12,476 bases of DNA from RI-92 sp040235555 (GCA_040235555.1 JBECKZ010000273.1:1-12476); one strand, 5' to 3'; positions 1-6,545 are shown, numbered from the stretch's first letter. A program made the numbers and translations. The notes: generated by a model not told the origin, from the sequence alone.

Positions 1-35
1 GGGTATAGAACCAACACTATCGAAGGAGATTCTTG

Positions 36-413
36 ATGAAATTCATGATGCTGATGATCCCCGCTGTTTACCAGCCTGGGAAAAAACCGGACCCTGATTT
101 CGTGCCGGACCCGGAGAAAGTAGCGCAAATGACCCAGTTCAATGAGGAGATGGGCAAGTCGCTTAGAATACTGGACCTCAACGGTCTGCACCCGCAAGTA
201 ACCGGCGCGCGTGTGGCGTTTGCCAAGGGTAAGGCGAGCGTGACCGATGGCCCGTTTATTGAATCCAAGGAAGTATTGGGCGGCTACTGGCTGGTGGAAG
301 CTGATTCAAAAGCGGACGTCGTAAAATGGGTTGAGAAATGCCCGGCCGACAACGGGGATGTCATTGAAATCCGCCAAATCTTCGGCCCTGAAGATTTCGA
401 GACGGCAAAATAG
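36..413 (+). CDS. YCII/DGPF-domain protein (first of a pair)
   Basis: Small soluble protein of 125 residues of the YCII-related (DGPF) family. The hallmark TDGPF-x-E-x-KE block is at about residues 70-79, followed by the usual L-G-G-[YF]-W-L-V-E-A strand; 125 residues is normal for a single-domain member. The biochemical role of the DGPF subgroup is not established; a dimeric alpha/beta-barrel fold is known for YciI relatives. I place the start at ATG 36, not the in-frame TTG just before it, because AAGGAG at 23-28 then sits 7 nt upstream. The next gene is a paralogue 12 nt downstream, so the two form one transcription unit. Established knowledge: DGPF genes often neighbour ECF sigma factors (ECF42 type). 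None follows here, so any partner would lie left of the window. Family assignment is secure, function is not. Confidence 0.9.
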   Translation: MKFMMLMIPAVYQPGKKPDPDFVPDPEKVAQMTQFNEEMGKSLRILDLNGLHPQVTGARVAFAKGKASVTDGPFIESKEVLGGYWLVEADSKADVVKWVEKCPADNGDVIEIRQIFGPEDFETAK

Positions 414-425
414 AGGAGATATACC

Positions 426-833
426 ATGAAATACATTTGTCTGGGCTATATTGAAGACAAGTACTTCGGTCAATTGAGCGAAAAAGAGCAACAGGAATTT
501 ATGGATGCCTGCTTCGTCTACGATGAGGAACTGCAGAAAAACGGCCACATGATTGGCGGCGAAGCGTTGCAACCGGTGAATACAGCCACCACGGTGCGGT
601 ATCGTAATGGACAACTGCAGATCACCGACGGCCCGTTTGCCGAAACCAAGGAATTTCTCGGTGGCATCATGATTCTGGAGGCCAGAGATCTGAATGAAGC
701 CATTCAGCTAATGTCAAAGCATCCAAGCCTGAAGATGGGCGGCACATTTGAGATCCGGCCCAGCGCGGATTTGTCTGCACTGTTCGAAGCAAGCAAAAAA
801 CGCCGCGCAGTAGATACCGTGTCTTCCAGATGA
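426..833 (+). CDS. YCII/DGPF-domain protein (second of a pair)
   Basis: A second YCII-related protein of 135 residues and clear paralogue of the preceding gene. TDGPFAETKE lies at residues 67-76, followed by FLGG and a strand ending in LEA. The last 20 or so residues are a basic, probably unstructured tail (KKRRAVDTVSSR) that the upstream paralogue lacks. The start is firm: GAGGAG at 413-418 lies 7 nt before ATG 426, and the gene begins 12 nt after the upstream stop, so co-transcription is very likely. Divergence between the two copies suggests an old duplication, and the pair may work as partners; that is inference. No gene follows on this strand for about 2.9 kb, so this is probably the operon end, although I see no convincing terminator, only a 7-bp inverted repeat at 900-931. 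Confidence 0.9.
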   Translation: MKYICLGYIEDKYFGQLSEKEQQEFMDACFVYDEELQKNGHMIGGEALQPVNTATTVRYRNGQLQITDGPFAETKEFLGGIMILEARDLNEAIQLMSKHPSLKMGGTFEIRPSADLSALFEASKKRRAVDTVSSR

Positions 834-1082
834 AGCACGGTTACTTGCTTCAAATTTATGTTAAAAGGGTGGGGTGGTTACCTAAATTACTCCGGCCCTA
901 CTAAAACAAGTACGATACGGTTTCTTTTAGTTCGTGCGTGAAAAGTTGTGGAAGTACTTAACGAAGCTCGAACAGGAAGTATTCGAATTTAGTAACAAAT
1001 GCCAGAACCCAGTAACATTTTCAATATCGCTGGATTCCGGCATTCGCGTTGATAAATAATGCGTTACTAATCAGATGAACAT
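834..1082. other. gene-free spacer after the YCII pair
   Basis: No credible gene on either strand. Two things stand out. An inverted repeat, ACTAAAA at 900-906 against TTTTAGT at 925-931, could be a weak or decayed transcription end for the YCII operon but has no T-run worth the name. The stretch at about 945-990 resembles part of the hairpin-rich element near 12160-12215 and is listed separately. The spacer ends at the stop codon of the convergent exported-protein gene. Confidence 0.6.
945..990 (+). repeat. degenerate copy of structured repeat (copy A)
   Basis: GGAAGTACT-nn-ACGAAGC-n-CGAA at 950-972 matches 12161-12183 at 20 of 23 positions without gaps, on the same strand. In the copy at 12 kb, GTACTC pairs with GAGTAC. 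Here the arms read GTACTT (954-959) and AAGTAT (977-982), which still pair (one G-U), so the base changes preserve the stem. The inner arm and right flank are more degraded than in the other copy. A dispersed, possibly structured repeat is the simplest reading; it is too short to name a family. Confidence 0.45.
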
Positions 1083-1514
1083 TTAATGATCGCGCCCCCG
1101 GTCGTGGTCGCGATATTCATGGCGCTTGTCGCGGCGTTCTTTGTGGTCTTTCCTGTGTTTTTTGTAGCTTTCATGGTGACGATGTTCTGCCCGATATCGT
1201 GGTGCGTATACATTGTTGTACCATTTTTCCTGTACGAAGTAGACGCGTCTGTTGCAGGCGTGGTAGTGATGGCAATACCTTTTCCAATGCTTGATATGCC
1301 CGGGAGGCACGCGCAGGTAGATCGGCGGCACGACCGTTACACCACGCTGGATGATAACCGGCTGAGGATTCACCACCACTGGCCGGGGGTAATTTCCGAT
1401 GTCAATTTGGCCATAAAAGCCCGGTTGCCCGATACTGATCGAGACCCCGACGTCAGCGGCATTTGCAGCTACGGCGGTGGTTGAGAGAAGTGCTACAAGT
1501 AATAATCGTTTCAT
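1083..1514 (-). CDS. small exported His/Arg/Lys-rich protein
   Basis: A 143-residue protein with a clear Sec signal peptide: MKR, hydrophobic LLLVALLSTTAVA, then A-N-A-A and a probable cut near residues 19-20. The mature part has three zones: a Gly/Ser strand-rich stretch (21-42), a Pro/Val-rich stretch (43-72, with PRPVVVNPQPVII), and a very basic His-rich tail (73-143) with HHYH around residues 82-85 and Cys at 81 and 87. Similar short exported Pro-rich proteins with charged tails are common hypothetical proteins in Beta- and Gammaproteobacteria; their role is unknown. The tail could bind metal or polyanions, by composition only. AAAGGAG (complement of 1521-1527) sits 6 nt upstream of the ATG, so the start is firm. 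The opposite-strand reading frame over the same region is a shadow. Confidence 0.8.
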   Translation of the reverse strand: MKRLLLVALLSTTAVAANAADVGVSISIGQPGFYGQIDIGNYPRPVVVNPQPVIIQRGVTVVPPIYLRVPPGHIKHWKRYCHHYHACNRRVYFVQEKWYNNVYAPRYRAEHRHHESYKKHRKDHKERRDKRHEYRDHDRGRDH

Positions 1515-1804
1515 AGATCTCTCCTTTAGGCACAGAAGTTATGCAAGTCGTTGTTTGTGGCTTAATCTGCATGCCGTATATTGTCCAAGTTCGCTGCCTA
1601 ATTTAACAAACAAGCCTGAACGTGGGCTAAACAAAACTGCCTCCGGAATCACATTTATGGCAGAATTTTAACTATTTAGAATGAGTTAAAACTGGGAATA
1701 CATGGGGATAACTAGTCAGTACCGTACTAATGGAACTGATAGGAAAGTATGGTTGGTTCAATAAGATCTTAATTTTTATTCTGACCCTAATATTGCAACA
1801 GTAC
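1515..1804. other. spacer between exported-protein gene and CadC-type regulator
   Basis: About 290 nt with no credible gene. It must hold the minus-strand promoter of the exported-protein gene, but I cannot pick a -35/-10 pair confidently. Near the right end, at 1777-1791, is a minus-strand copy of the GGGTCAGAATA-type motif listed separately. The region is AT-rich, and the plus-strand reading frames through it look non-coding. Confidence 0.5.
1777..1791 (-). repeat. GGGTCAGA-type intergenic motif, copy 1
   Basis: Read on the minus strand this is ATTAGGGTCAGAATA. It differs from the copy at 6685-6699 at one position of 15, and looser copies occur at 7223-7238 and 10805-10820. All lie between genes. 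From memory, similar GGGGTCAGAGT-type strings are frequent in gammaproteobacterial spacers, often near small transposase genes; that origin is unverified here. Confidence 0.4.
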
Positions 1805-3511
1805 TTATTCCGTCAACCCGGCCTGCCGCAGATCCTTAAGCAGTGCCTGTGTGAATTTCGAATCTGCTATGGGAATAGTCTTTTCGATATCGGAAATCGT
1901 GGTCTCAGGACTGACTGCCTTGATTTCCTCAACCAGCCATTCCGCGTCATTCTGACGATCCAGATTCATATAGGCAGCCGCAAGGAATAATTTGATTTGC
2001 ACGGCGCTTTCGTTTCGTTGCTGCGCCCCCTCAAGCGCAGTGATCGCTGCCTTGTAGTTGCCTTGCATATAATATGAACTGCCCTGGGTATACAGGTATT
2101 GCCAGGAATAATACGGATTGAGTTGCATCCCCTTTTTATTCAGTTTCAGGGCCTGGTCAGGTTGTACAAGATACATCTTGATTAACGCCAGTAAGCCATA
2201 ACCATCCGCATAATTCGGCGCGATACGAATTGCCTGCGTGACAGTACTTTCCGCTTTATTATATTCTTTGCGCATCAGATGGGTGAAGCCTAGGGCCCAG
2301 TAAGTTTGCGGAGTTGAATTATCGAGCATGACAGCCTTTTCCGCTAGTTTTAGTGCCCTGTCCAGAGTCTCAACTGGAGCATCGACCCATCCATTCAGGT
2401 AATCGAAACACAGGGTGATCGCGATTGCGCCATAGGCCCTGCCGTAATTCGGATCGTATTCAATCGCTTTCTTAAACGATTCCCTCGCCTGGTCTAATGC
2501 CTGTTCTGTTCTTGGTAGGGCCAGACGCTGCCCCTCCTGAAACAAATCATATGCCTTGAGATTGTCTGTTGCCCTTTGCGACAGTCGAATTTTTTCCTGA
2601 TGGCTCATTTTTATGGTGAGCGAGCGGACAATATTTCGTGTTACATCATCCTGAACCGAAAATAACTCGTTTACCTTTCTTTCGTAACGTTGCGCCCAGA
2701 CATTGAAGCCGGTCTTTGCATTGTAAAGCTGGGCATTAATCCTGACCCTGTCACCGAGCAGCCTGACACTACCTTTCAGGATGTATTGTACATTCAGTTC
2801 AGCGGCGATCTTTCTGGAGGACAGTTGCCTGTCTTTATATGTTGACGAGGTGTTTCCGGAAATGACCAGTATATTTGACAGGCGGGTGAGGTCCGTGATG
2901 ATGTCGTCTGTAATCCCTCTGGCTAGATATTCCTGTTTGGGATCGCGATTTAAACTTTCAAACGGAAGAATGACGATAGAAGGCAGGTTTGCAATTTTAT
3001 CGTTTCCCGGTGACGAATTTTCCGGTGCTATAAGCGGCCACAGTGCTGCGATACCGGCCAGTACCATCATGCTCAGTATTGCTGCACCGATTTTTAGTTC
3101 TACCCATGAACGGGATTTTCCCGGTTTTTCCGTGTTTGCCAGCGGCGTACTGGTTTTCGTCACCACAGATGTGGCGTTTGATGCGGGATGCTCGATCGAC
3201 GCAATCAGCTTGTAACCTTTCTTGGGAATGGTTGCGATGATATGGGGCCTGCGCGCATCGTCCCTCAGGGCTTTACGCAGCTTGATCACTGAGTTGGTAA
3301 CTGCATCGTATCCCACCAGTGCGCCACGCCAGATGTCTTGCTCCAGTTCCTCCCGGCTAATCACATCATCTGGACGTGAGGCCAGGTAAACCAGCACTTC
3401 CATTGTTTTGGGTTCGAGACGGGTGGTTTCGTTGCCACGAGACACCACTCCCTCTGCTGGAGAGACTCGCCAATCATCAATGTAAAAGACACTGGCTCCT
3501 GGCTTATGCAT
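1805..3511 (-). CDS. CadC-type membrane transcriptional regulator with TolB-like and TPR domains
   Basis: A 568-residue single-pass membrane regulator. Residues about 5-105 are an OmpR/PhoB-type winged helix: the LEPKTMEVLVYLASRP helix region, then LEQDIW, NSVIKLRKAL and the closing IPKKGYKL hairpin. A polar linker leads to one TM segment at about 140-162. The periplasmic part starts with a TolB-N/FlgO-like domain (about 177-300; IVILPFESL, then ILKGSVR and RINAQLYNA) and ends with a TPR array (about 320-535; repeats such as ARESFKKAIEYDPNYGRAY). CadC relatives bind DNA from the membrane in response to an envelope signal; the signal here is unknown. There is no receiver domain or kinase. The start has only a weak GAGGG-like site. 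It is divergent from an exported Cys-rich/thioredoxin gene pair, a plausible target. Family is secure; target and ligand are inference. Confidence 0.88.
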   Translation of the reverse strand: MHKPGASVFYIDDWRVSPAEGVVSRGNETTRLEPKTMEVLVYLASRPDDVISREELEQDIWRGALVGYDAVTNSVIKLRKALRDDARRPHIIATIPKKGYKLIASIEHPASNATSVVTKTSTPLANTEKPGKSRSWVELKIGAAILSMMVLAGIAALWPLIAPENSSPGNDKIANLPSIVILPFESLNRDPKQEYLARGITDDIITDLTRLSNILVISGNTSSTYKDRQLSSRKIAAELNVQYILKGSVRLLGDRVRINAQLYNAKTGFNVWAQRYERKVNELFSVQDDVTRNIVRSLTIKMSHQEKIRLSQRATDNLKAYDLFQEGQRLALPRTEQALDQARESFKKAIEYDPNYGRAYGAIAITLCFDYLNGWVDAPVETLDRALKLAEKAVMLDNSTPQTYWALGFTHLMRKEYNKAESTVTQAIRIAPNYADGYGLLALIKMYLVQPDQALKLNKKGMQLNPYYSWQYLYTQGSSYYMQGNYKAAITALEGAQQRNESAVQIKLFLAAAYMNLDRQNDAEWLVEEIKAVSPETTISDIEKTIPIADSKFTQALLKDLRQAGLTE

Positions 3512-3771
3512 ATACCGCTGCCCTCAGTGAAACAACGAATGACATGACCGGATGCTAAGAGGGTTCAGTCATGAAACTATAACTTCTTGTTTTATATAGC
3601 TAATAACTTCGTGTCATCTCCGGCGTTTTTCCTACGTATTTCTGCTGGGACTTTACGAACGTGAATCGCTATTACTAAGTGTAACAGTTCGGGCGACCCG
3701 CATAGGCAACGGTAAGCGGTGCAACTCGGTACACATCAATTTATCAGGAATACAGGTAGCAGGAGGTCGGC
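3512..3771. promoter_or_regulatory. divergent promoter region of the CadC-type regulator and the Cys-rich/thioredoxin pair
   Basis: This 260-nt gap must hold both promoters. It contains two near-identical direct repeats, listed separately, and a small CGGG-CGA-CCCG hairpin at 3690-3700. I see no strong consensus sigma-70 promoter in either direction, which would suit activator-dependent transcription. No gene is credible inside it. Confidence 0.5.
3577..3614. promoter_or_regulatory. candidate operator: two direct repeats 24 nt apart
   Basis: CTATAACTTCTTGT at 3577-3590 and CTAATAACTTCGTGT at 3600-3614 agree except for one inserted A and one T/G change. The shared core ATAACTTC repeats with a 24-nt period, a little over two helical turns. 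The pair lies 66-103 nt upstream of the regulator's start codon and about 160-195 nt upstream of the divergent exported gene. OmpR-type winged helices commonly bind direct repeats, so this could be the regulator's own site; binding is inference. Confidence 0.4.
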
Positions 3772-4545
3772 ATGAAGACTCGATACCAATTTGGCAGTTC
3801 TGTCATCAGACTGCATACGGGTCTGATTTTGCTCCTCGGCGCACTCTACGCTCACGGGCAGGAAGCGTCGCTGACTGGTCCACAGGGGATAATAAATCAT
3901 ACCCAATGCTCTGCGTTCATTCCATCGGATGCAGTGCCAACGGCAAATCTGCATCTGTGTCTTTCCAGCCACCGTGGGCAAGCCGAGATGTATGCCTGCC
4001 AGGATTTGCATGCACAGTCCGGCATGTTCCGGGTCTACTTCAAGGGCGGCCGACAGCCAAAGGCCATCGCCAGGCTGGATAGTCGGAATCAGGTTAGCCA
4101 GTTAGTCTGGAAGGAAAATGCCTTCACACCGTCACCCGACTGCAAATTAACAACTCCACCGCGGATTTTCGCAAACTCCCGATTCATGGGAGCAAGCGTC
4201 TGTGAGGATGACAACGATCAATCTGTGCCGTGTGCCGTGTTTCGAGTGCAAGCACCGCGCGTTGAAACTTACGCTGACTACATGATTTTTTATGGCCCAA
4301 AGGGTCACGGTCCAAAAAAGATCCAAATGGTTTATACAGGTGTCAACCAGGATGCCATACCGGCCGAGCTGATGTACCAGATAGGACTGAGCCTGATCCA
4401 TACTCGGTGTTGTCAGCAAAGCGGATTGCAATATATTCAACAAGCATCCCGGCTGTTCCCGACATCAAGGCTGTATCGTGCTGCTTATCAGCACTACAAG
4501 GCGGAAATACAGACTCACACGCTCCACAAATTATCTTCCTATTAA
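3772..4545 (+). CDS. exported cysteine-rich protein of unknown function
   Basis: A 257-residue protein I do not recognise. A signal peptide is likely: basic start MKTRYQFGSSVIR, hydrophobic LHTGLILLLGALY, then AHG-Q with a cut near residue 29. The mature part has eight cysteines (46, 63, 76, 124, 144, 154, 213, 214), including a vicinal CC pair, which suits a disulfide-bonded periplasmic or secreted protein. The C-terminal quarter (about 195-250) looks helical with TPR-like spacing (YQIGLSLIH...GLQYIQQASRLFP...YRAAYQHYKAE). The start is firm: AGGAGGT at 3761-3767 lies 4 nt before the ATG. A two-domain thioredoxin-like gene follows after 21 nt, so the two are almost certainly co-transcribed, and the thioredoxin could handle this protein's disulfides. 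That pairing is inference. Confidence 0.8.
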   Translation: MKTRYQFGSSVIRLHTGLILLLGALYAHGQEASLTGPQGIINHTQCSAFIPSDAVPTANLHLCLSSHRGQAEMYACQDLHAQSGMFRVYFKGGRQPKAIARLDSRNQVSQLVWKENAFTPSPDCKLTTPPRIFANSRFMGASVCEDDNDQSVPCAVFRVQAPRVETYADYMIFYGPKGHGPKKIQMVYTGVNQDAIPAELMYQIGLSLIHTRCCQQSGLQYIQQASRLFPTSRLYRAAYQHYKAEIQTHTLHKLSSY

Positions 4546-4566
4546 ACATCGTATAGCGGGGTGAAC

Positions 4567-5628
4567 ATGATAAAGATCAAATTCAGATATAGCGGCCTGG
4601 TACTGGTTTATTACCTGTTTGCATTTTTTCCAGTATCGCCAGCAGTAGCTGCCGGCTTCGATGACAGTGTCAGTACAGGATTGAAATTACCGGCATGGTT
4701 CAGTAAGGACCCTTTTAATGACCTGTCCAGGGTATTACAAAATGCGCGATCAGAAGGGAAACAGGGTTTGTTGATTGTGTTTGGTACCGTCGGCTGCTCT
4801 TACTGCGAGGTATTCCTGCGCAAAAGCCTGGGTGATCCATCGCTTGCTTCAACTGTGAAGCGTAATTTCAAAACCGTATACCTGGAAATATTCGATGATA
4901 CTGACATGATTACCCCGGACGGGCAGAGCATGAGTATAAAGAATTACGCAAAACAGGAAGGTGTCCAATTTACACCAACGCTGCTTTTCTACGGTACGGA
5001 TGGCAAGCGAATTTTGCGTGTTATCGGTTACCAGTCACCCGAGCGTTTTCGAACGATTCTTGGCTACGTAAACGGTGCGCATTATAAAACTGTGTCACTT
5101 CGTGATTATTTTAAATGCCAGGCGCAACAGAGGCCAGAAAAATTCAATACGGGCAGCTTGATACAGGATGCGATGTTCAGATCACCTCCTTACAACTTGC
5201 AACCGGGTGCAATCGCGGGAAACAGACCTTTATTGGTCATTTTTGTAAAAGCCGGATGCAGGGAGTGTGTCGATTTCCACGAGAAAGTGCTGGACTTGAC
5301 GTCTGTCAGGGAAGGGCTTATGGATTTTAACGTGGTGCGCCTCGATGCGGCGGATAACACAACACCGGTACGCGATCCGGATGGCAAGCTGACGACACCC
5401 ACAGCATGGTACGAGAGCACGAATTTTGCCCGCCTGCCGGCACTGGTTTTTTTCAATGAGCGGGGTGAAAAGGTATTGGAAACGGATGCGCTGGTGATAC
5501 GGCAACGTATGCTGAATTCGATTGGATATGTACTCGAACGTGCATATGAAAAGAACTGGACCTATCAGCGCTTTGCCAGGGCGAAAGGTATTGAAAAAAT
5601 CTCAGGATCAAGATGGAATAATCCATAG
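4567..5628 (+). CDS. exported protein with two thioredoxin-fold domains
   Basis: A 353-residue protein. The signal peptide has a hydrophobic run ending VSPAVAA, cut near residue 29. Domain 1 (about 50-165) has the active-site stretch VFGTVGCSYCEVF (C77, C80) and a cis-proline loop FTPTLLFY (P137). Domain 2 (about 215-335) has VIFVKAGCRECVDF (C231, C234) and RLPALVFF (P291). Both CXXC sites are intact, so each domain could be redox active; sequence alone does not tell reductase from oxidase. The layout recalls SoxW- or thiol:disulfide-interchange-type periplasmic thioredoxins, but two such domains in one short protein without a membrane part is uncommon to my knowledge. GTG at 4561 is an alternative start; I prefer ATG 4567 because GGGGTGA then sits at Shine-Dalgarno distance. 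It follows the Cys-rich exported gene by 21 nt. Confidence 0.85.
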   Translation: MIKIKFRYSGLVLVYYLFAFFPVSPAVAAGFDDSVSTGLKLPAWFSKDPFNDLSRVLQNARSEGKQGLLIVFGTVGCSYCEVFLRKSLGDPSLASTVKRNFKTVYLEIFDDTDMITPDGQSMSIKNYAKQEGVQFTPTLLFYGTDGKRILRVIGYQSPERFRTILGYVNGAHYKTVSLRDYFKCQAQQRPEKFNTGSLIQDAMFRSPPYNLQPGAIAGNRPLLVIFVKAGCRECVDFHEKVLDLTSVREGLMDFNVVRLDAADNTTPVRDPDGKLTTPTAWYESTNFARLPALVFFNERGEKVLETDALVIRQRMLNSIGYVLERAYEKNWTYQRFARAKGIEKISGSRWNNP

Positions 5629-5677
5629 AGCATGGGCGTAGTGACTATCGATTAACTGGTCAATGTCGTTGCGCACT

Positions 5678-5708
5678 AATGAATCCCTCCGTCCGTTTTC
5701 GATTCATT
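5678..5708. repeat. 8-bp inverted repeat between convergent genes
   Basis: AATGAATC (5678-5685) and GATTCATT (5701-5708) are exact reverse complements around a 15-nt loop, overlapping the stop codon of the HIT gene. Its position between the thioredoxin gene and the convergent HIT gene suits a shared transcription end, but no T-run follows on either strand, so a terminator is doubtful. Confidence 0.35.
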
Positions 5709-6048
5709 TCGCCAACAGGTGATGCGAATCCCCTTCACGGCGGGGAACTAGGTGAAAATGCACATGGTGGATGCGCTGACCTGCAACGCTTCCGGCATTG
5801 GCCCCGAAATTGAAACCCTTAACCGTCGGGTCGAGTGCAAGAATTTCAGTCCGGCATGTCTTGGCCAGGGCAAACATTCGCAGTAATACGGCAGCTGGCA
5901 GATCAAAAATGGTTTGGTGATGGGGTTTACTGATAATCAAGGTATGCAAATCAGTGACCGGATGGGTGTCACGAATGGCATAACAGAGATCATTCTCCGC
6001 GATCACCTCAAGATTATCATTTTTACAAAAAACACACTTGGTCGTCAT
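5704..6048 (-). CDS. HIT-family nucleotide hydrolase/transferase
   Basis: A complete small HIT (histidine triad) protein of 114 residues. The triad HVHFHLV is at residues 95-101 with the catalytic middle His, preceded by the FNFGANAGSVAGQRIHH approach typical of Hint/Ap4A-hydrolase-like members. An N-terminal CVFC (C5, C8) suggests the zinc site seen in many bacterial HIT proteins. HIT enzymes cut nucleoside phosphoramidates or dinucleoside polyphosphates; the substrate cannot be read from the sequence. DTHPVTDLHTLIISKPH is the standard N-terminal HIT signature region. The start is chosen as the only ATG that keeps the CXXC; its ribosome site is poor. A plausible promoter lies 60-90 nt upstream. 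It is convergent with the thioredoxin gene and in line with the TusA-like gene behind it, separated by 182 nt. Confidence 0.92.
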   Translation of the reverse strand: MTTKCVFCKNDNLEVIAENDLCYAIRDTHPVTDLHTLIISKPHHQTIFDLPAAVLLRMFALAKTCRTEILALDPTVKGFNFGANAGSVAGQRIHHVHFHLVPRREGDSHHLLAK

Positions 6049-6108
6049 AACGCTATTATTCAGTTATTCCAATTAACGATATACAAATAAGAATACGCAA
6101 TTTCTATC

Positions 6109-6138
6109 ATCATAAAAAGAATACGGCTGTGATAACAA
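6109..6138 (-). promoter_or_regulatory. candidate sigma-70 promoter of the HIT gene
   Basis: On the minus strand TTGTTA (complement of 6133-6138) and TATGAT (complement of 6109-6114) are separated by 18 nt, matching the -35 and -10 consensus at 4 and 5 of 6 positions. Transcription would start near 6102, giving a 5' leader of about 54 nt before the HIT start codon. Confidence 0.45.
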
Positions 6139-6230
6139 TTAATTTTTAAATCGGAGTGGCAGATGACGGTTGTATTTATAGGGTTGTAAGCGCTCATTTT
6201 TAATGCGTGTGACACTGTTGATTTATATGC

Positions 6231-6545
6231 TCAGGTTTTGCTGGATGTGAACAAGTTTGTGTTTTTTATCACACCAATTTTCCAAATATTATTTTCCTGC
6301 ACGATACCATCGTATATATAGCCCTTCTCATTACACCATGCTTTAACATCGTCACCACAAGGTGCGTAGGTGGTAATCAAGAAGGCTTTTTTACCTTCTT
6401 CAAGAGTATCCATTGCTTTATTAATGGACAAAAGATATCCGGGGCACGTCTGACCCCGGACATCAATATTCACACTTCCATCGGTATTACTCGTGATATC
6501 GGCGAAAATGGTTTTATGCGGTGTTTTTCTTCGGAATGGCCACAT
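6231..6545 (-). CDS. TusA/SirA-like sulfur-carrier family protein
   Basis: A 104-residue protein whose middle part (about residues 24-80) matches the TusA/SirA fold: strand VNIDVRGQTCPGYLL, helix with NKAMDTLEEGKKAFLITT, then PCGDDVKAWCNEKGY. C34 sits in CPGY; canonical TusA has CPxP, so the second proline is replaced by Tyr. The active cysteine and preceding D-x-R-G are kept. Additional cysteines are at 63 and 71, the first replacing the usual D-P before a-x-x-D-i. A basic extension (MWPFRRKTPHK) precedes the domain. TusA relatives pass persulfide sulfur in tRNA thiolation, molybdenum cofactor synthesis or sulfur oxidation; no such partners lie nearby. AAGGAAAG (complement of 6551-6558) is 5 nt before the ATG. 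Sulfur-carrier activity is likely from the family but unproven given the altered motif. Confidence 0.8.
   Translation of the reverse strand: MWPFRRKTPHKTIFADITSNTDGSVNIDVRGQTCPGYLLSINKAMDTLEEGKKAFLITTYAPCGDDVKAWCNEKGYIYDGIVQENNIWKIGVIKNTNLFTSSKT

Noticed and set aside
900..931. ACTAAAA/TTTTAGT inverted repeat as a terminator for the DGPF operon
   Set aside because: AT-only stem, 18-nt loop and no T-run after it; not enough to call a terminator.
945..990. CRISPR repeat or integron attC site as explanation for the repeated GAAGTACT sequence
   Set aside because: Only two degenerate copies 11 kb apart, no regular spacing, no cas or integrase gene, and no attC core sequences.
1086..1484. Plus-strand frame of 132 codons opposite the exported His-rich protein
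   Set aside because: The minus strand has a signal peptide and a strong ribosome site; the Val/Phe-rich plus-strand product is what the complement of a His/Lys/Arg-rich gene looks like.
6163..6189. Eight-codon frame after GGAG in the spacer upstream of the HIT gene
   Set aside because: It is very short, on the strand opposite both neighbours, and nothing supports its translation; a chance ribosome-site-like string is likelier.
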